Of a stretch of 64,000 bases of DNA, positions 25,278-33,915 are shown in pieces. Position numbers and translations under genes: made by a program. The notes beneath the pieces are model-generated. The model did not search any database, had not been told where the DNA came from, and was given only the letters and a program-made list of their open reading frames with translations. Each line of letters begins with the position of its first letter. The first letter of the stretch is position 1. The stretch comes from Acidimicrobiaceae bacterium (GTDB taxonomy: Bacteria; Actinomycetota; Acidimicrobiia; Acidimicrobiales; RAAP-2): positions 1-64,000 of the forward strand of contig DAHUZE010000058.1 in assembly GCA_027306755.1 (NCBI GenBank). The letters run 5' to 3'.

Positions 25278-26338
25278 CAGCGGTCCTCCTCGCCCCGCGG
25301 CGCCAGCTCGACGCGGAGGTCGTCGCCCAGCTGGCGCACGGACACCACCCGCCCCCGCCACAGGTCACCCATCGTGCGCGCCCCGTCCCCGCGGAACAAC
25401 GGCGACCCGTCGTCCCCGCCCATGAAGGCCGGCGCCAGGTACACCACGTAGCGGTCCACCAGCCCGGCCCGGTGCAGGTCGTGCGCCACCTGCGCCCCAC
25501 CCTCGACCAGCAGCTGGACCACGTCCCGGGCCCCCAACCCGTCGAGCACCGAACCCAGATCGCCCGACACCTCCAGGGCGGGCTCCACCTTCGCCCCGGG
25601 CGGCACCGCGCCGAGCACCACCCGCAGCGGCTGGCGATCGGCCGCCACCTCGCGTGCCGTGAGCTCGGGGTCGTCCGCCCGGACCGTGCCCGCTCCCACC
25701 ATGACGGCATCCGACTCGGCACGCAGGCGGTGCCCGTCGCGCCGGGCCTCCGGCCCGGTGATCCACCGGCTGGAGCCGTCGGCCGCGGCCGTGCGGCCGT
25801 CCAGCGTGGCCGCCAGCTTGAGGACGACCCACGGCCGGCCGGTGCGCCGGTGCTTGAGGTACGGGGCCAGCTGGTCGGCGACATCGCGACGGGCCACCCC
25901 CGCATCCACCTGGACGCCCGCCGCCTCGAGGTGGGCCACCCCCCGGCCGGAGACCTCCCGGTCCGGGTCCAGCACTCCGATCACGACCCGGGTCACGCCG
26001 GCGGCCACGATGGCGTCGGCGCAGGGCGGCGTGCGGCCCTGGTGGGCGCAGGGCTCGAGCGTCGTGTACAGCGTCGCGCCCACCGCCGAGTCGCCGGCGT
26101 CTTCCGCCAGCTGGAGGGCCGTCGCCTCGGCGTGGGGCCCCCCGGGGGCGGCGGTCGCCCCCTGGTACGTGGCCCGGGCCGTCACCAGCACGGCGCCGAC
26201 CCAGGGGTTTGGTGACGCCACGGTCCGCACCGATGCCGCGGCGGCCAGCGCCCGGGCCATGTAGCGCTCGTCGTTCACCGCGCCGGCGATCGTCGGCTGC
26301 ACCCGGTGGTCTCCCTCGGCCGTGTCAACGTGGACCAT
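25277..26338 (-). CDS. ribD: Bifunctional pyrimidine deaminase / reductase
   Basis: N-terminal zinc deaminase with HAEATAL and PCAHQGRTPPC metal ligands; C-terminal reductase with VVLKLAATLDGRTAAADGSSRWITG and the NADPH-binding LLVEGGAQVA. 353 aa. The first about 20 residues may not be translated, as the conserved part begins at NDERYMARAL. No riboflavin synthase gene lies between ribD and ribBA, where it is usual. I see no FMN riboswitch upstream. Confidence 0.96.
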   Translation of the reverse strand: MVHVDTAEGDHRVQPTIAGAVNDERYMARALAAAASVRTVASPNPWVGAVLVTARATYQGATAAPGGPHAEATALQLAEDAGDSAVGATLYTTLEPCAHQGRTPPCADAIVAAGVTRVVIGVLDPDREVSGRGVAHLEAAGVQVDAGVARRDVADQLAPYLKHRRTGRPWVVLKLAATLDGRTAAADGSSRWITGPEARRDGHRLRAESDAVMVGAGTVRADDPELTAREVAADRQPLRVVLGAVPPGAKVEPALEVSGDLGSVLDGLGARDVVQLLVEGGAQVAHDLHRAGLVDRYVVYLAPAFMGGDDGSPLFRGDGARTMGDLWRGRVVSVRQLGDDLRVELAPRGEEDR

Positions 26339-26362
26339 GCAGTGTACCTGCGGCTCCCGTGG

Positions 26363-27004
26363 TCACGGGCATGCGGCGGCGCGGACGGCCTCGACAGCCT
26401 CCCACGGCCGCTCGGCGCCGAAGATGGCGCTCCCCGCCACCAGCACGTTGGCACCTGCCCCTGCGGCAAGGGCAGCGGTCTCCTCGTCGATCCCCCCGTC
26501 CACCTCGAGGTCCACGGCCAGATCGCGCCGGTCGATCGCTTCCCGGACCTGACGGATCTTGTCCAGCACCTCAGGCATGAAGGCCTGGCCTCCGAACCCG
26601 GGGAACACCGACATGCACAGCACCAGGTCCACGTCGCCCAGGAACGGCTCGAGATCCGCGAACGGCGTGTCCGGATTGGCTGCAACACCCGCCCGGAGGC
26701 CAAGCTCCCGCATGCGGCCGATGAGCGCCGAAGTGCCCCCGATCTCCACGTGCACGGTGCAGCCGTCGGCGCCGGCGTCGCGGAACGCCTCGAGGTACCG
26801 GCCCGGGTTCGTCATCATGAGGTGGCAGTCGAAATAGAGCCCCGAATGCCGACGGAGGGACTCCACCACCGGTGGCCCGATGGTGAGGTTCGGCACGAAA
26901 TGGCCGTCCATGACGTCCACGTGCAGCCAGTCGGCGACGTTGGCCACGGCGCCCACCGCCTCGGCCAGGCCGCCGAAGTCCGCGGAGAGGATCGACGGAG
27001 CCAC
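26363..27004 (-). CDS. rpe: Ribulose-phosphate 3-epimerase
   Basis: TIM-barrel pentose-phosphate enzyme. APSILSADFGGL, LHVDVMDGHFVPNLTIG, CHLMMTNPGRYL, VFPGFGGQAFMPEVLDKI and DGGIDEETAALAAGAGANVLVAGSAIFG carry the metal and catalytic residues. The GTG at 27004 has GGAG six bases upstream and gives the family length (213 aa). Earlier starts at 27052 (GTG) and 27100 (TTG) would add an unconserved tail. It lies between fmt and ribD. Confidence 0.93.
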   Translation of the reverse strand: MAPSILSADFGGLAEAVGAVANVADWLHVDVMDGHFVPNLTIGPPVVESLRRHSGLYFDCHLMMTNPGRYLEAFRDAGADGCTVHVEIGGTSALIGRMRELGLRAGVAANPDTPFADLEPFLGDVDLVLCMSVFPGFGGQAFMPEVLDKIRQVREAIDRRDLAVDLEVDGGIDEETAALAAGAGANVLVAGSAIFGAERPWEAVEAVRAAACP

Positions 27005-27136
27005 CTTCAGCTCCGTAGGCGAGCCGGCCGAGCGCGATCCATCCCGTGACACTGGCCCCGAGCTTAAGGGCCTGCCGCAAGGTACCTGGCGCAGTCCCAA
27101 GTTGCGCAGCTACCACGTGAGGAGCCGACCCGGCCC

Positions 27137-28075
27137 CTACCGGTCGCCCAGCCGCTCCCCCTCGCCCGGCCGTGCCCCCCGGATCCATGTGGCGGCTGCC
27201 ATCGGCGTGCGGCCTTCGGGCTGAACCCGCTGCAGGCGCAGCCCCCCCTCGCCGGCCACCACCACGACGCCCACCAGCGCCCCGGGCCGCAGGACGCGGG
27301 CCGCGGCGCCGGCGGGCGTCACGCCGGCCTCGGCCTCGAGCACCCGCAACCGGCGGCCCCGCCACGTGGTGAACGCCCGGTCGAGCCTCACGACCCGTTC
27401 CAGTTCGACTGCAGGACGCGCCCATCGCAGCTCGAGGTCGGCCGGGTCGATCTTGTCCGCGTAGACCGGCTCACCGCGCTGCGGTCGGGGCACGGGCAGG
27501 TCCCCCGAGAGCAGGTCGACGAGCAACCGGGACCCGGCGTGGACGAGCCGGTCCCGGAGGGGCCCGAGATGCTCGCCGGGACCGATCGGCACCCGCTCGA
27601 CGGCGTAGAGCGGTCCCGTGTCGAGCGTGGCCTCGAGCGCCATGGCGCACACCCCGGTGACATCGTCACCGGCCAGGATCGCCCGCTCCACGGGGGCCGC
27701 GCCCCTCCAGCGCGGCAGGAGCGAGAAGTGCAGGTTGACCATGGGCAGATGCTCGAGGACGCGCTGCGGGACGATTCTCCCGTACGCGACGACCACGCCG
27801 AGCTCCGCGCCGGCGTCGACGGCCGCCTCGATCGAGTGGGCCACGGGGATGCCGAGCAGTTGGGCTTCCGCCTTGACGGGGCTCGGGTTCAGGTCCGCAC
27901 CCCGTCCACGGCGCCGGTCCGGGCGCGTGACGACCAGCCGTACGTAGTGGCCGGCGCCCACCAGGGCCCGAAGTGGCGGAACCGCTAGATCCGGCGTCCC
28001 CAGGTAGACGAGGCGCCGCCCTGCGATGACGGGGCCACGAGCCGCGCCTCCTCCGGCGCTGCCCGGAACGCTCAG
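27137..28075 (-). CDS. fmt: Methionyl-tRNA formyltransferase
   Basis: Formylates initiator Met-tRNA. The track ORF begins too late; in-frame sequence upstream reads RRLVYLGTPDLAVPPLRALVGAGHYV, the normal Fmt start. Further in, NLHFSLLPRWRGAAPVERAILAGDDVTGV contains the SLLP motif and formyl-transfer residues; a C-terminal OB domain follows. No ATG, GTG or TTG is available upstream; CTG at 28075 overlapping the def stop (CTGA) gives 312 aa, the right size. Alternatively a one-base indel hides a GTG start that has GGAGGAGG eight bases before it. Paired with def as usual. Confidence 0.9.
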   Translation of the reverse strand: MSVPGSAGGGAARGPVIAGRRLVYLGTPDLAVPPLRALVGAGHYVRLVVTRPDRRRGRGADLNPSPVKAEAQLLGIPVAHSIEAAVDAGAELGVVVAYGRIVPQRVLEHLPMVNLHFSLLPRWRGAAPVERAILAGDDVTGVCAMALEATLDTGPLYAVERVPIGPGEHLGPLRDRLVHAGSRLLVDLLSGDLPVPRPQRGEPVYADKIDPADLELRWARPAVELERVVRLDRAFTTWRGRRLRVLEAEAGVTPAGAAARVLRPGALVGVVVVAGEGGLRLQRVQPEGRTPMAAATWIRGARPGEGERLGDR

Positions 28076-28557
28076 CTGGCCAGCGCCCGAGCTCGGAGGA
28101 TCTTGAGGGCCTCCCGGCGCTGGTCATCGTTCAGCCGCTCCAGGAGAAGCGTCCCGTCGAGATGGTCGACCTCGTGCTGGAAGACGCGTGCCTCGTACTC
28201 GTCCGCCTCGATCGACACCTCGTCACCGTCCATGCTGAGCCCCACGAGGTGCACCTGTTTGGGACGCACGATCTCCCAGCTCAAGCCCGGAACGGACAGG
28301 CAGCCTTCCTCGAAGGTCCATTCGCCCGAGGACTCGACGATCCGCGGATTGATGATGGCTCGGGGGCCGTCCCCGATGTCGTAGACGAAGAGCCGCCGCT
28401 GCACGCCCACCTGATTGGCTGCGAGGCCGACGCCCGGCGCTGCGTACATCGACTCCACCATGCCGTCCACGAGCTTGGCGACCGTGCCGTCGATCTCCTC
28501 CACGTCCTTGGTCGCCTGCTTGAGGACAGGATCGCCATACTGGCGGATTGTGAGCAC
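28072..28557 (-). CDS. def: Peptide deformylase
   Basis: Removes the formyl group from nascent proteins. All three signature motifs are intact: GVGLAANQVG, EGCLSVPG and HEVDHLDG, which hold the metal and the catalytic Glu. 161 aa. GTG start; TAAGAT ends six bases upstream with no ribosome-binding site, so a leaderless mRNA is likely although priA lies just upstream. Confidence 0.97.
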   Translation of the reverse strand: MLTIRQYGDPVLKQATKDVEEIDGTVAKLVDGMVESMYAAPGVGLAANQVGVQRRLFVYDIGDGPRAIINPRIVESSGEWTFEEGCLSVPGLSWEIVRPKQVHLVGLSMDGDEVSIEADEYEARVFQHEVDHLDGTLLLERLNDDQRREALKILRARALAS

Positions 28558-28563
28558 AGGCTC

Positions 28564-28569
28564 ATCTTA
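28564..28569 (-). promoter_or_regulatory. -10 box for def
   Basis: TAAGAT on the minus strand ends six bases before the def GTG, in the short gap after priA. The spacing fits a leaderless transcript starting at or next to the start codon. Confidence 0.5.
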
Positions 28570-28580
28570 GAGGGTCGCCC

Positions 28581-30233
28581 TCACACGTCGTCGGGGTCGA
28601 CCCTGACGCCGCCGCGGAGCGGGGCGACGGCGTCGCACAGGACGGTGTGGTCCGCCCCCCGCACCAGCCAGCGGCCGGTGACGAGCGGGGAGACCTCCAC
28701 TCCGCCGAGCACAGGCGAATCGGGGCTCTTGACGGTGGCCAGCGCGCTGTACGGAGGAAGGTCGAGCGCTCGGCGCAGCTCCAGCTCTGTGGCAAGGCCG
28801 GGATCGCCGTGCACGGCGGCGCGCAGCACGCCGTGGTCCGGAACCCGCGTCTGGACGACCACTGTGCCCGCGGCCGGCTGGTCACGGCCGCCCACGAGGC
28901 GGCTGGCGCGTGCCAGGAGCGCCAGAGCCTGCTCCCCCGCTGCGAACCGTGGGGCCAGGAGATGCTGGTCGAAGTCCAAGAAGACCACCGCCGCCGCCCG
29001 GCGCGCCCGGTGCAGCACCGCTTCGGTGCCGATGAGAACCGGGGTGTCCGGCAGCACCTCGGTGGCGGCCGATACCTCGCCCACCTCGGTGCCCAACAGC
29101 GCCGAGAGCTCCTCGCGCACCCGGCTCACCCCAGGGCGGAGCACCTTCAGGCGCCCCGATCCGCACGCGGCGCACACCAGGGGACGCTCGGTCGCGCATG
29201 CCCGGCACACCAGCATCGTGCCGGCGGTCTCCACGGCGCTCCCGCAGCGTTCGCACCGCGCCAGCGCCCCGCAGCTGGCGCAGGCCAGCAGCCTCGCCCG
29301 CCCGGTGCGATTGAGGACGCACACCAGCCGTCCCGGCAGCACGCGGCGGGCCAGCCGCACGAGCTCCTCGGAGAGGAGGCCGGTGCGTGGGTCCGCGCCC
29401 CGCCGGTCGACGACGCCGATCCGGGCCCATCCGGCCCGTTCCTCCTGCCTCGCCAAGGTCCGCACCGGACCGTGCCCCACCACCTGGACGGCCGTGGGGC
29501 ACGGGGAGACCAGCAGGCACCGGGCACCGTCGGCAACGGCCCGAGCGGCAACCACCTCGGCGGCGTCGTACCGGTCGGAGTAGTCGTGGGCGTCGAGCAC
29601 GACGGCCCCGCCCAGCCGAGGGACGGGGGCCCACGCCGCGGCCCGTGACCCGACAACCACGGGCCAGCCGGCGGCCGCCTCGGCCCAGCTGGAGGCGACC
29701 GCGATGCCCCGCCGGCGCAGCCGGCCGGCGAGCCGATCGGCCCACCCGGTTGCCGGAACGAGCACGAGCACGGGGCCGTCCGCCTGCTCCAGCGTGTCGA
29801 GCACCATCGGTAGCAGGTCCCTGGCCGGGGGCACCCGCCAGAGCTCCACGGACCCGCCGCCGGGCTCCCGCCGTGCCGTGGCCGGCGCCCGCGCCGGAGG
29901 AGGCGGCGGCGGCAGCTCCCACACGTTGCGCTCTGGAGACGCCGCCCTGAGCACGGTCGCCAGCGGCATCGCCCAACGCCATGCCGCCCATCCGGCAACG
30001 GCGAGCACGCCCGGAGGCGGCCCGCAGCCGGAGAGCTTGGACACGTCTCGGAGCGCCACCCCGTCGGGGGGCTCCACGCCCACCTCGACGACCCACGCGC
30101 CGACATGGCGTCCATGGAAGGGGACGCGGACCCGCGAGCCCACCCGCAGCTCCCCGAGCCAGCGATCGGGAACGGCGTAGTCGAACCGGCGGTCACTGAC
30201 TGCCGGAACGTCGGGGACGACGCGGACGATCAG
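28581..30233 (-). CDS. priA: Probable replication restart protein PriA, helicase motifs lost
   Basis: The N-terminal DNA-binding part (VRVVPDVPAVSDRRFDYAVPDRWLGELRVGSRVRVPFHGRHVGAWVVEV) and the zinc region with four CxxC pairs (CASCGALARCERCGSAV... CRACATERPLVCAACGSG) identify PriA. The Walker A motif GSGKT is absent, and the Walker B position reads DAHDY instead of DEEH. Actinobacterial PriA homologues are known to lack these, so it probably has no ATPase activity and serves structurally. Only CTG at 30233, eight bases after metK, gives a plausible start. About 550 aa. Confidence 0.88.
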   Translation of the reverse strand: MIVRVVPDVPAVSDRRFDYAVPDRWLGELRVGSRVRVPFHGRHVGAWVVEVGVEPPDGVALRDVSKLSGCGPPPGVLAVAGWAAWRWAMPLATVLRAASPERNVWELPPPPPPARAPATARREPGGGSVELWRVPPARDLLPMVLDTLEQADGPVLVLVPATGWADRLAGRLRRRGIAVASSWAEAAAGWPVVVGSRAAAWAPVPRLGGAVVLDAHDYSDRYDAAEVVAARAVADGARCLLVSPCPTAVQVVGHGPVRTLARQEERAGWARIGVVDRRGADPRTGLLSEELVRLARRVLPGRLVCVLNRTGRARLLACASCGALARCERCGSAVETAGTMLVCRACATERPLVCAACGSGRLKVLRPGVSRVREELSALLGTEVGEVSAATEVLPDTPVLIGTEAVLHRARRAAAVVFLDFDQHLLAPRFAAGEQALALLARASRLVGGRDQPAAGTVVVQTRVPDHGVLRAAVHGDPGLATELELRRALDLPPYSALATVKSPDSPVLGGVEVSPLVTGRWLVRGADHTVLCDAVAPLRGGVRVDPDDV

Positions 30234-30240
30234 CGCACGA

Positions 30241-31431
30241 TCAGAGGCCGAGCGCCCGGCGCAGCTCGTCCGCCCTCGGCGTCTGCTCCCAGGTGAACTC
30301 CTTGTCGCTGCGGCCGAAGTGCCCGTACGCCGCGGTCCGACGGTAGATCGGCCGCCGCAGGTCCAGGTCACGGATGATGGCGGCCGGCCGGAGGTCGAAG
30401 AGCTCGGTGACCGCGGCGACGATGCGCTCGGGGTCCACCTTCTCGGTCCCGAACGTGTCGAGCGCCAGCGAGACGGGCCTGGCCACGCCGATGGCGTAGG
30501 CAACCTGGAGCTCGCACCGGCTGGCGGCGCCCGAGGCGACCACGTGCTTGGCCACCCACCGCGCCGCGTAGGCGGCCGAGCGGTCGACCTTGGACGGGTC
30601 CTTCCCCGAGAACGCCCCGCCGCCGTGCCGGGCCATCCCGCCGTAGGTGTCGACGATGATCTTGCGGCCCGTGAGACCGGCGTCGGCGTGCGGGCCGCCC
30701 AGCTCGAAGACCCCGGTGGGGTTGGCCATCAAGGTGACGTTGTCGGTGTCCAGGTCCTTGGGCAGCAGCGGATGGATCACGTGCTCGTGCAGGTCCGGCA
30801 GCAGGAGCGTCTCGAGATCGATGCCCGGCTGGTGCTGCGTGGAGATCAGCACGGTCTCGAGCGCCACGGGGCGCCCGTTCTCGTAGGTCACGCTCACCTG
30901 GGTCTTGCCGTCGGGGCGAAGGTAGGGAAGCACGCCCACCCGGCGGACCTGGGAGAGCCGCTGGGAGAGCCGGTGCGCCAGCCAGATCGGGAGCGGCATC
31001 AGGTCCGGCGTCTCGTCACACGCGTAGCCGAACATCATGCCCTGGTCGCCGGCCCCCTGGGCGTTGAGCACATCCTCGCCGCCCGAGCCCGATCGGAGCT
31101 CGAGGGCACGGTCCACGCCCCGGGCGATGTCGGGTGACTGGCCGTCCAGTGCGATCATCACCCCGCAGGTGTTGCCGTTGAACCCGTAGGCGTCGTTGTC
31201 GTAGCCGATGTCGCAGATGACCCGGCGGACGAGGGAGGGGATCTCCACGTACGTCTCGGTCGTGATCTCGCCGGCCACCACCACCATGCCGGTCGTGAGC
31301 AGCGTCTCGCACGCCACCCGGCTGAAGGGGTCGTGCTCGAGCAGGGCGTCGAGCACCGCGTCCGAGATCTGATCGGCCATCTTGTCTGGGTGGCCCTCGG
31401 TCACCGACTCGGAGGTGAAGGTCGTTCTCAT
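30241..31431 (-). CDS. metK: S-adenosylmethionine synthetase
   Basis: Makes SAM from methionine and ATP. 396 aa with the N-terminal [24 protein letters not shown], the hexapeptide GAGDQG(M)MFGYA and [22 protein letters not shown] start overlapping coaBC by four bases. No SAM riboswitch is apparent; it is transcribed within the long leftward run. Confidence 0.98.
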   Translation of the reverse strand: MRTTFTSESVTEGHPDKMADQISDAVLDALLEHDPFSRVACETLLTTGMVVVAGEITTETYVEIPSLVRRVICDIGYDNDAYGFNGNTCGVMIALDGQSPDIARGVDRALELRSGSGGEDVLNAQGAGDQGMMFGYACDETPDLMPLPIWLAHRLSQRLSQVRRVGVLPYLRPDGKTQVSVTYENGRPVALETVLISTQHQPGIDLETLLLPDLHEHVIHPLLPKDLDTDNVTLMANPTGVFELGGPHADAGLTGRKIIVDTYGGMARHGGGAFSGKDPSKVDRSAAYAARWVAKHVVASGAASRCELQVAYAIGVARPVSLALDTFGTEKVDPERIVAAVTELFDLRPAAIIRDLDLRRPIYRRTAAYGHFGRSDKEFTWEQTPRADELRRALGL

Positions 31432-32672
31432 GCGCTCTCTCCCCGGAGCCGCGCGACCACCCTGTCCAAGATGGCGTCGGCTACCGCTCGCTTGCTTCGG
31501 AGCGGCACCACGGTGGTGCCTCCCCCGGACTCGAGAATCGACACCTCGTTGGTGTCGTGGTCGAACCCCGAGCCCGGTGCGGACACGTCGTTGACCACGA
31601 GCAGGTCCACGCCCTTGCGCTCCAGCTTTCGCCAGGCACGGGCGACCGCGTCCTCGGTTTCGGCGGCGAAACCTACCAGGACCTGGCCCGGGGCGCGCCG
31701 GGAGACCAGGGCGGCCAGGATGTCGGGCGTGGGCTCGAGCACCAGATCTGGCGTCTCGTGGATCTTGGCCTCCGCCGGCGCCTTGGGCCGGAAGTCCGCC
31801 ACCGCAGCCGCCATCACCACCACCTGGGCACCTGCCGCGGCCTCGCCCATGGCGCGCTCCATCTCGGCCGCCGACTCGACGGTCACCACCTCGACCCCTG
31901 CCGGCGCCGGGAGCATGGAGGCGGTGACAAGAACGACGCGCGCTCCTCGGTCCCGTGCGGCCTCGGCCACTGCGTGGCCCTGCTTGCCCGACGACCGGTT
32001 GGTGATGACGCGGACGGGGTCGATGGCCTCACGCGTGCCGCCGGCGCTGACGACCACCGTCCGGCCGCTCAGGTCCCGCTCCCGGGGCAGCTCCGCGCCG
32101 CCGGCCGGCTCCGCACTGGCGCGGGGCGCCGTCCCGCCGGCGGGCGCCGCCTCGCCGGCGAGCCGCGCGGCCACGGCGGTGATGATCTCGTTCGGCTCGG
32201 CCATCCGGCCAGGCCCCACGTCCCCGCCGGCCAGCCGACCGGAGCCCGGGTCCACGACCTGGACCCCCCGGCGGCGGAGCGTCGCCAGGTTGTCGATCAC
32301 CGACGGGTGCTCCCACATCTCGGTGTGCATGGCCGGGCAGACGATCACCGGCGCACGGGTGGCGAGGAGGGTTGCAGTCAGGAGGTCATCGGCCATGCCG
32401 GCCGCGTAGCGGGCCAGAAGGTCGGCCGTGGCTGGGGCGACGAGGACCAAGTCGGCCTCCTGCCCCAGACGGGTGTGGGGGATCCCGCCCTGCCACAGCC
32501 CGTCAGGGACGGGCTCGGACGCCAGCGCCGAGAGGGTGGCAGCGCCGACGAAGTGCCGGGCCGCGTCGGTCATGACCGGCACGACGTGATGACCCGAGTC
32601 CACGAGCCGCCGGCACACCTCGACCGCCTTGTAGGCGGCGATGCCGCCCGAGACCCCGAGGACGATCCGCAC
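31428..32672 (-). CDS. coaBC: Phosphopantothenoylcysteine decarboxylase / synthetase
   Basis: Two steps of CoA synthesis in one chain (414 aa). The N-terminal CoaC flavoprotein domain has [17 protein letters not shown], the catalytic His in GGIPHTRL, and PAMHTEMW. The C-terminal CoaB domain has [31 protein letters not shown] and AAVADFRP. An Ala/Pro-rich linker joins them. It overlaps rpoZ by one base and metK by four. Confidence 0.96.
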   Translation of the reverse strand: MRIVLGVSGGIAAYKAVEVCRRLVDSGHHVVPVMTDAARHFVGAATLSALASEPVPDGLWQGGIPHTRLGQEADLVLVAPATADLLARYAAGMADDLLTATLLATRAPVIVCPAMHTEMWEHPSVIDNLATLRRRGVQVVDPGSGRLAGGDVGPGRMAEPNEIITAVAARLAGEAAPAGGTAPRASAEPAGGAELPRERDLSGRTVVVSAGGTREAIDPVRVITNRSSGKQGHAVAEAARDRGARVVLVTASMLPAPAGVEVVTVESAAEMERAMGEAAAGAQVVVMAAAVADFRPKAPAEAKIHETPDLVLEPTPDILAALVSRRAPGQVLVGFAAETEDAVARAWRKLERKGVDLLVVNDVSAPGSGFDHDTNEVSILESGGGTTVVPLRSKRAVADAILDRVVARLRGESA

Positions 32673-33031
32673 TAGCCGGCGGTCGGCCCCTCGTCGACGA
32701 CGGCAGGGTCCTCGCCGAACGCCCCGCCGGCGATCGAGGCCTCCATGGACTCGGCCATCGCCCGCTCCTCGCCGTTGTCCTCGGCCTCCTCGTCGGCCCG
32801 CTCGTAGGCCACCTTGTTGGCCGCGATCTCCTCGAAGGCGATCGAGAGCGGCTTGCCGGACACCGACGTCACCTGGGGCGGCGCGATCCGACCGAGCCCC
32901 TCACCGAGGCTGTTGTAGTAGGCGTTGATCTGCCGGGCCCGCAACGCGCCGAGGGCGACCAGGGTGAACTTGGAGTCCACCTTGTCGAGGAGTTCCTCGA
33001 TCGGCGGGTCCATCAGGGTGTTACGAGCCAT
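32672..33031 (-). CDS. rpoZ: RNA polymerase omega subunit
   Basis: 119 aa. The N-terminal segment MDPPIEELLDKVDSKFTLVALGALRARQINAYYNSLGEGLG is the omega/Rpb6 fold that chaperones beta-prime. The acidic C-terminal tail is variable. Its start overlaps the end of gmk by 11 bases. The gmk-rpoZ-coaBC-metK order is conserved in actinobacteria. Confidence 0.96.
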   Translation of the reverse strand: MARNTLMDPPIEELLDKVDSKFTLVALGALRARQINAYYNSLGEGLGRIAPPQVTSVSGKPLSIAFEEIAANKVAYERADEEAEDNGEERAMAESMEASIAGGAFGEDPAVVDEGPTAG

Positions 33032-33575
33032 GAACGTCCTTTCGGCGGGTCCTCGACACTATACCGGCCAGCTCCCCTACGGCCTGGTCCACCTGGCTGT
33101 TCACCACCTCGAACCTGGCCAGCTGCCGACCCCTTGCCACCTCCTCCCGGCCCTTGTCGATCCGCTGGCGGACGTGGCCCTCGGGGTCACCCCTGGCGAA
33201 GAGCCGTTCGCGCTGGACTTCCGCGGACGGGGGCAGGAGCATGATCACCACGGCGTCGGCGCACTTGGCCAGCACCTGCTCGGCTCCCTGCACGTCGATC
33301 TCGAGCAGCACATCGCTGCCCGGCGGCGGGCTGGGCACGGGGGTGCCGTACAGGTGGCCGAGGAACTCCGCCCACTCGAGGAACCCTCCCTCGCCGGCCC
33401 GTCGCCGGAATTCCTCCTCGTCGACGAAGACGTAGGCGCCGGCGTCCTCGCCGTCCCGGCGCGGCCGGGTCGTCCACGATCGGCTCAGCCAGATGTCCGG
33501 CACCCGCTCGACGAGCGCGGTGGCGATCGTCCCTTTCCCGGCGCCTCCCGGCCCGATCAGGACGAACGTGCTCAG
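33021..33575 (-). CDS. gmk: Guanylate kinase
   Basis: Phosphorylates GMP. The P-loop is GPGGAGKGT, followed by the GMP-binding SRSWTTRPRRDGEDAGAYVFVDEEEF and LLEIDVQGAEQV. 184 aa. The P-loop lies five residues after the CTG at 33575, which overlaps the mihF stop (CTGA). Upstream in frame there is no ATG, GTG or TTG for dozens of codons, so a CTG start is the best reading. Confidence 0.94.
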   Translation of the reverse strand: MSTFVLIGPGGAGKGTIATALVERVPDIWLSRSWTTRPRRDGEDAGAYVFVDEEEFRRRAGEGGFLEWAEFLGHLYGTPVPSPPPGSDVLLEIDVQGAEQVLAKCADAVVIMLLPPSAEVQRERLFARGDPEGHVRQRIDKGREEVARGRQLARFEVVNSQVDQAVGELAGIVSRTRRKDVHGS

Positions 33576-33892
33576 CGGGCGGCGGTCTGCTCGAGCAGAT
33601 CGGCGCGCTGCTTGGCGCCCAGGCCCTGCAGCCGCCGGCTCTCGGCGATGCCGACGGAGGCCATCAGCCGGCGAGCCTTGACCTTCCCGAGCCCGGGCAG
33701 CGACTCGAGGACGGCGACCACCTTCATCTTGCCGACGGTCTCGTCGGACTCGGCCTGGCTGAGGAGCTCGGCGAGGGTGAGGGAGCCCATCTTCAACTTC
33801 TCCTTCACCTCCGCCCGCTCCCGCCGGACCCTGGCGGCCTTCTCGAGCGCAGCTTGACGCTGTTCGGTCGTGAGTGCGGGAGGTTGCGGCAT
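33572..33892 (-). CDS. mihF: Integration host factor, actinobacterial type
   Basis: A 106-aa nucleoid protein, unrelated to enteric IHF, found next to gmk in actinobacteria. It has an N-terminal helix (ALTTEQRQAALEKAARVRRERAEVKEKLKMGSLTLAELL) and a helix-two-turn-helix DNA-binding part (VVAVLESLPGLGKVKARRLMASVGIAESRRLQGLG). It starts 23 bases after pyrF. This gene is a strong actinobacterial marker. Confidence 0.96.
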   Translation of the reverse strand: MPQPPALTTEQRQAALEKAARVRRERAEVKEKLKMGSLTLAELLSQAESDETVGKMKVVAVLESLPGLGKVKARRLMASVGIAESRRLQGLGAKQRADLLEQTAAR

Positions 33893-33915
33893 GCGTCCGA
33901 CTGTAGCCTGCCCGG

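Noticed and set aside
26339-27136. FMN riboswitch upstream of ribD
   Set aside because: The rpe gene lies directly upstream and I see no conserved RFN core sequence.
31432-31500. SAM riboswitch upstream of metK
   Set aside because: metK overlaps coaBC by four bases; there is no leader to hold one.
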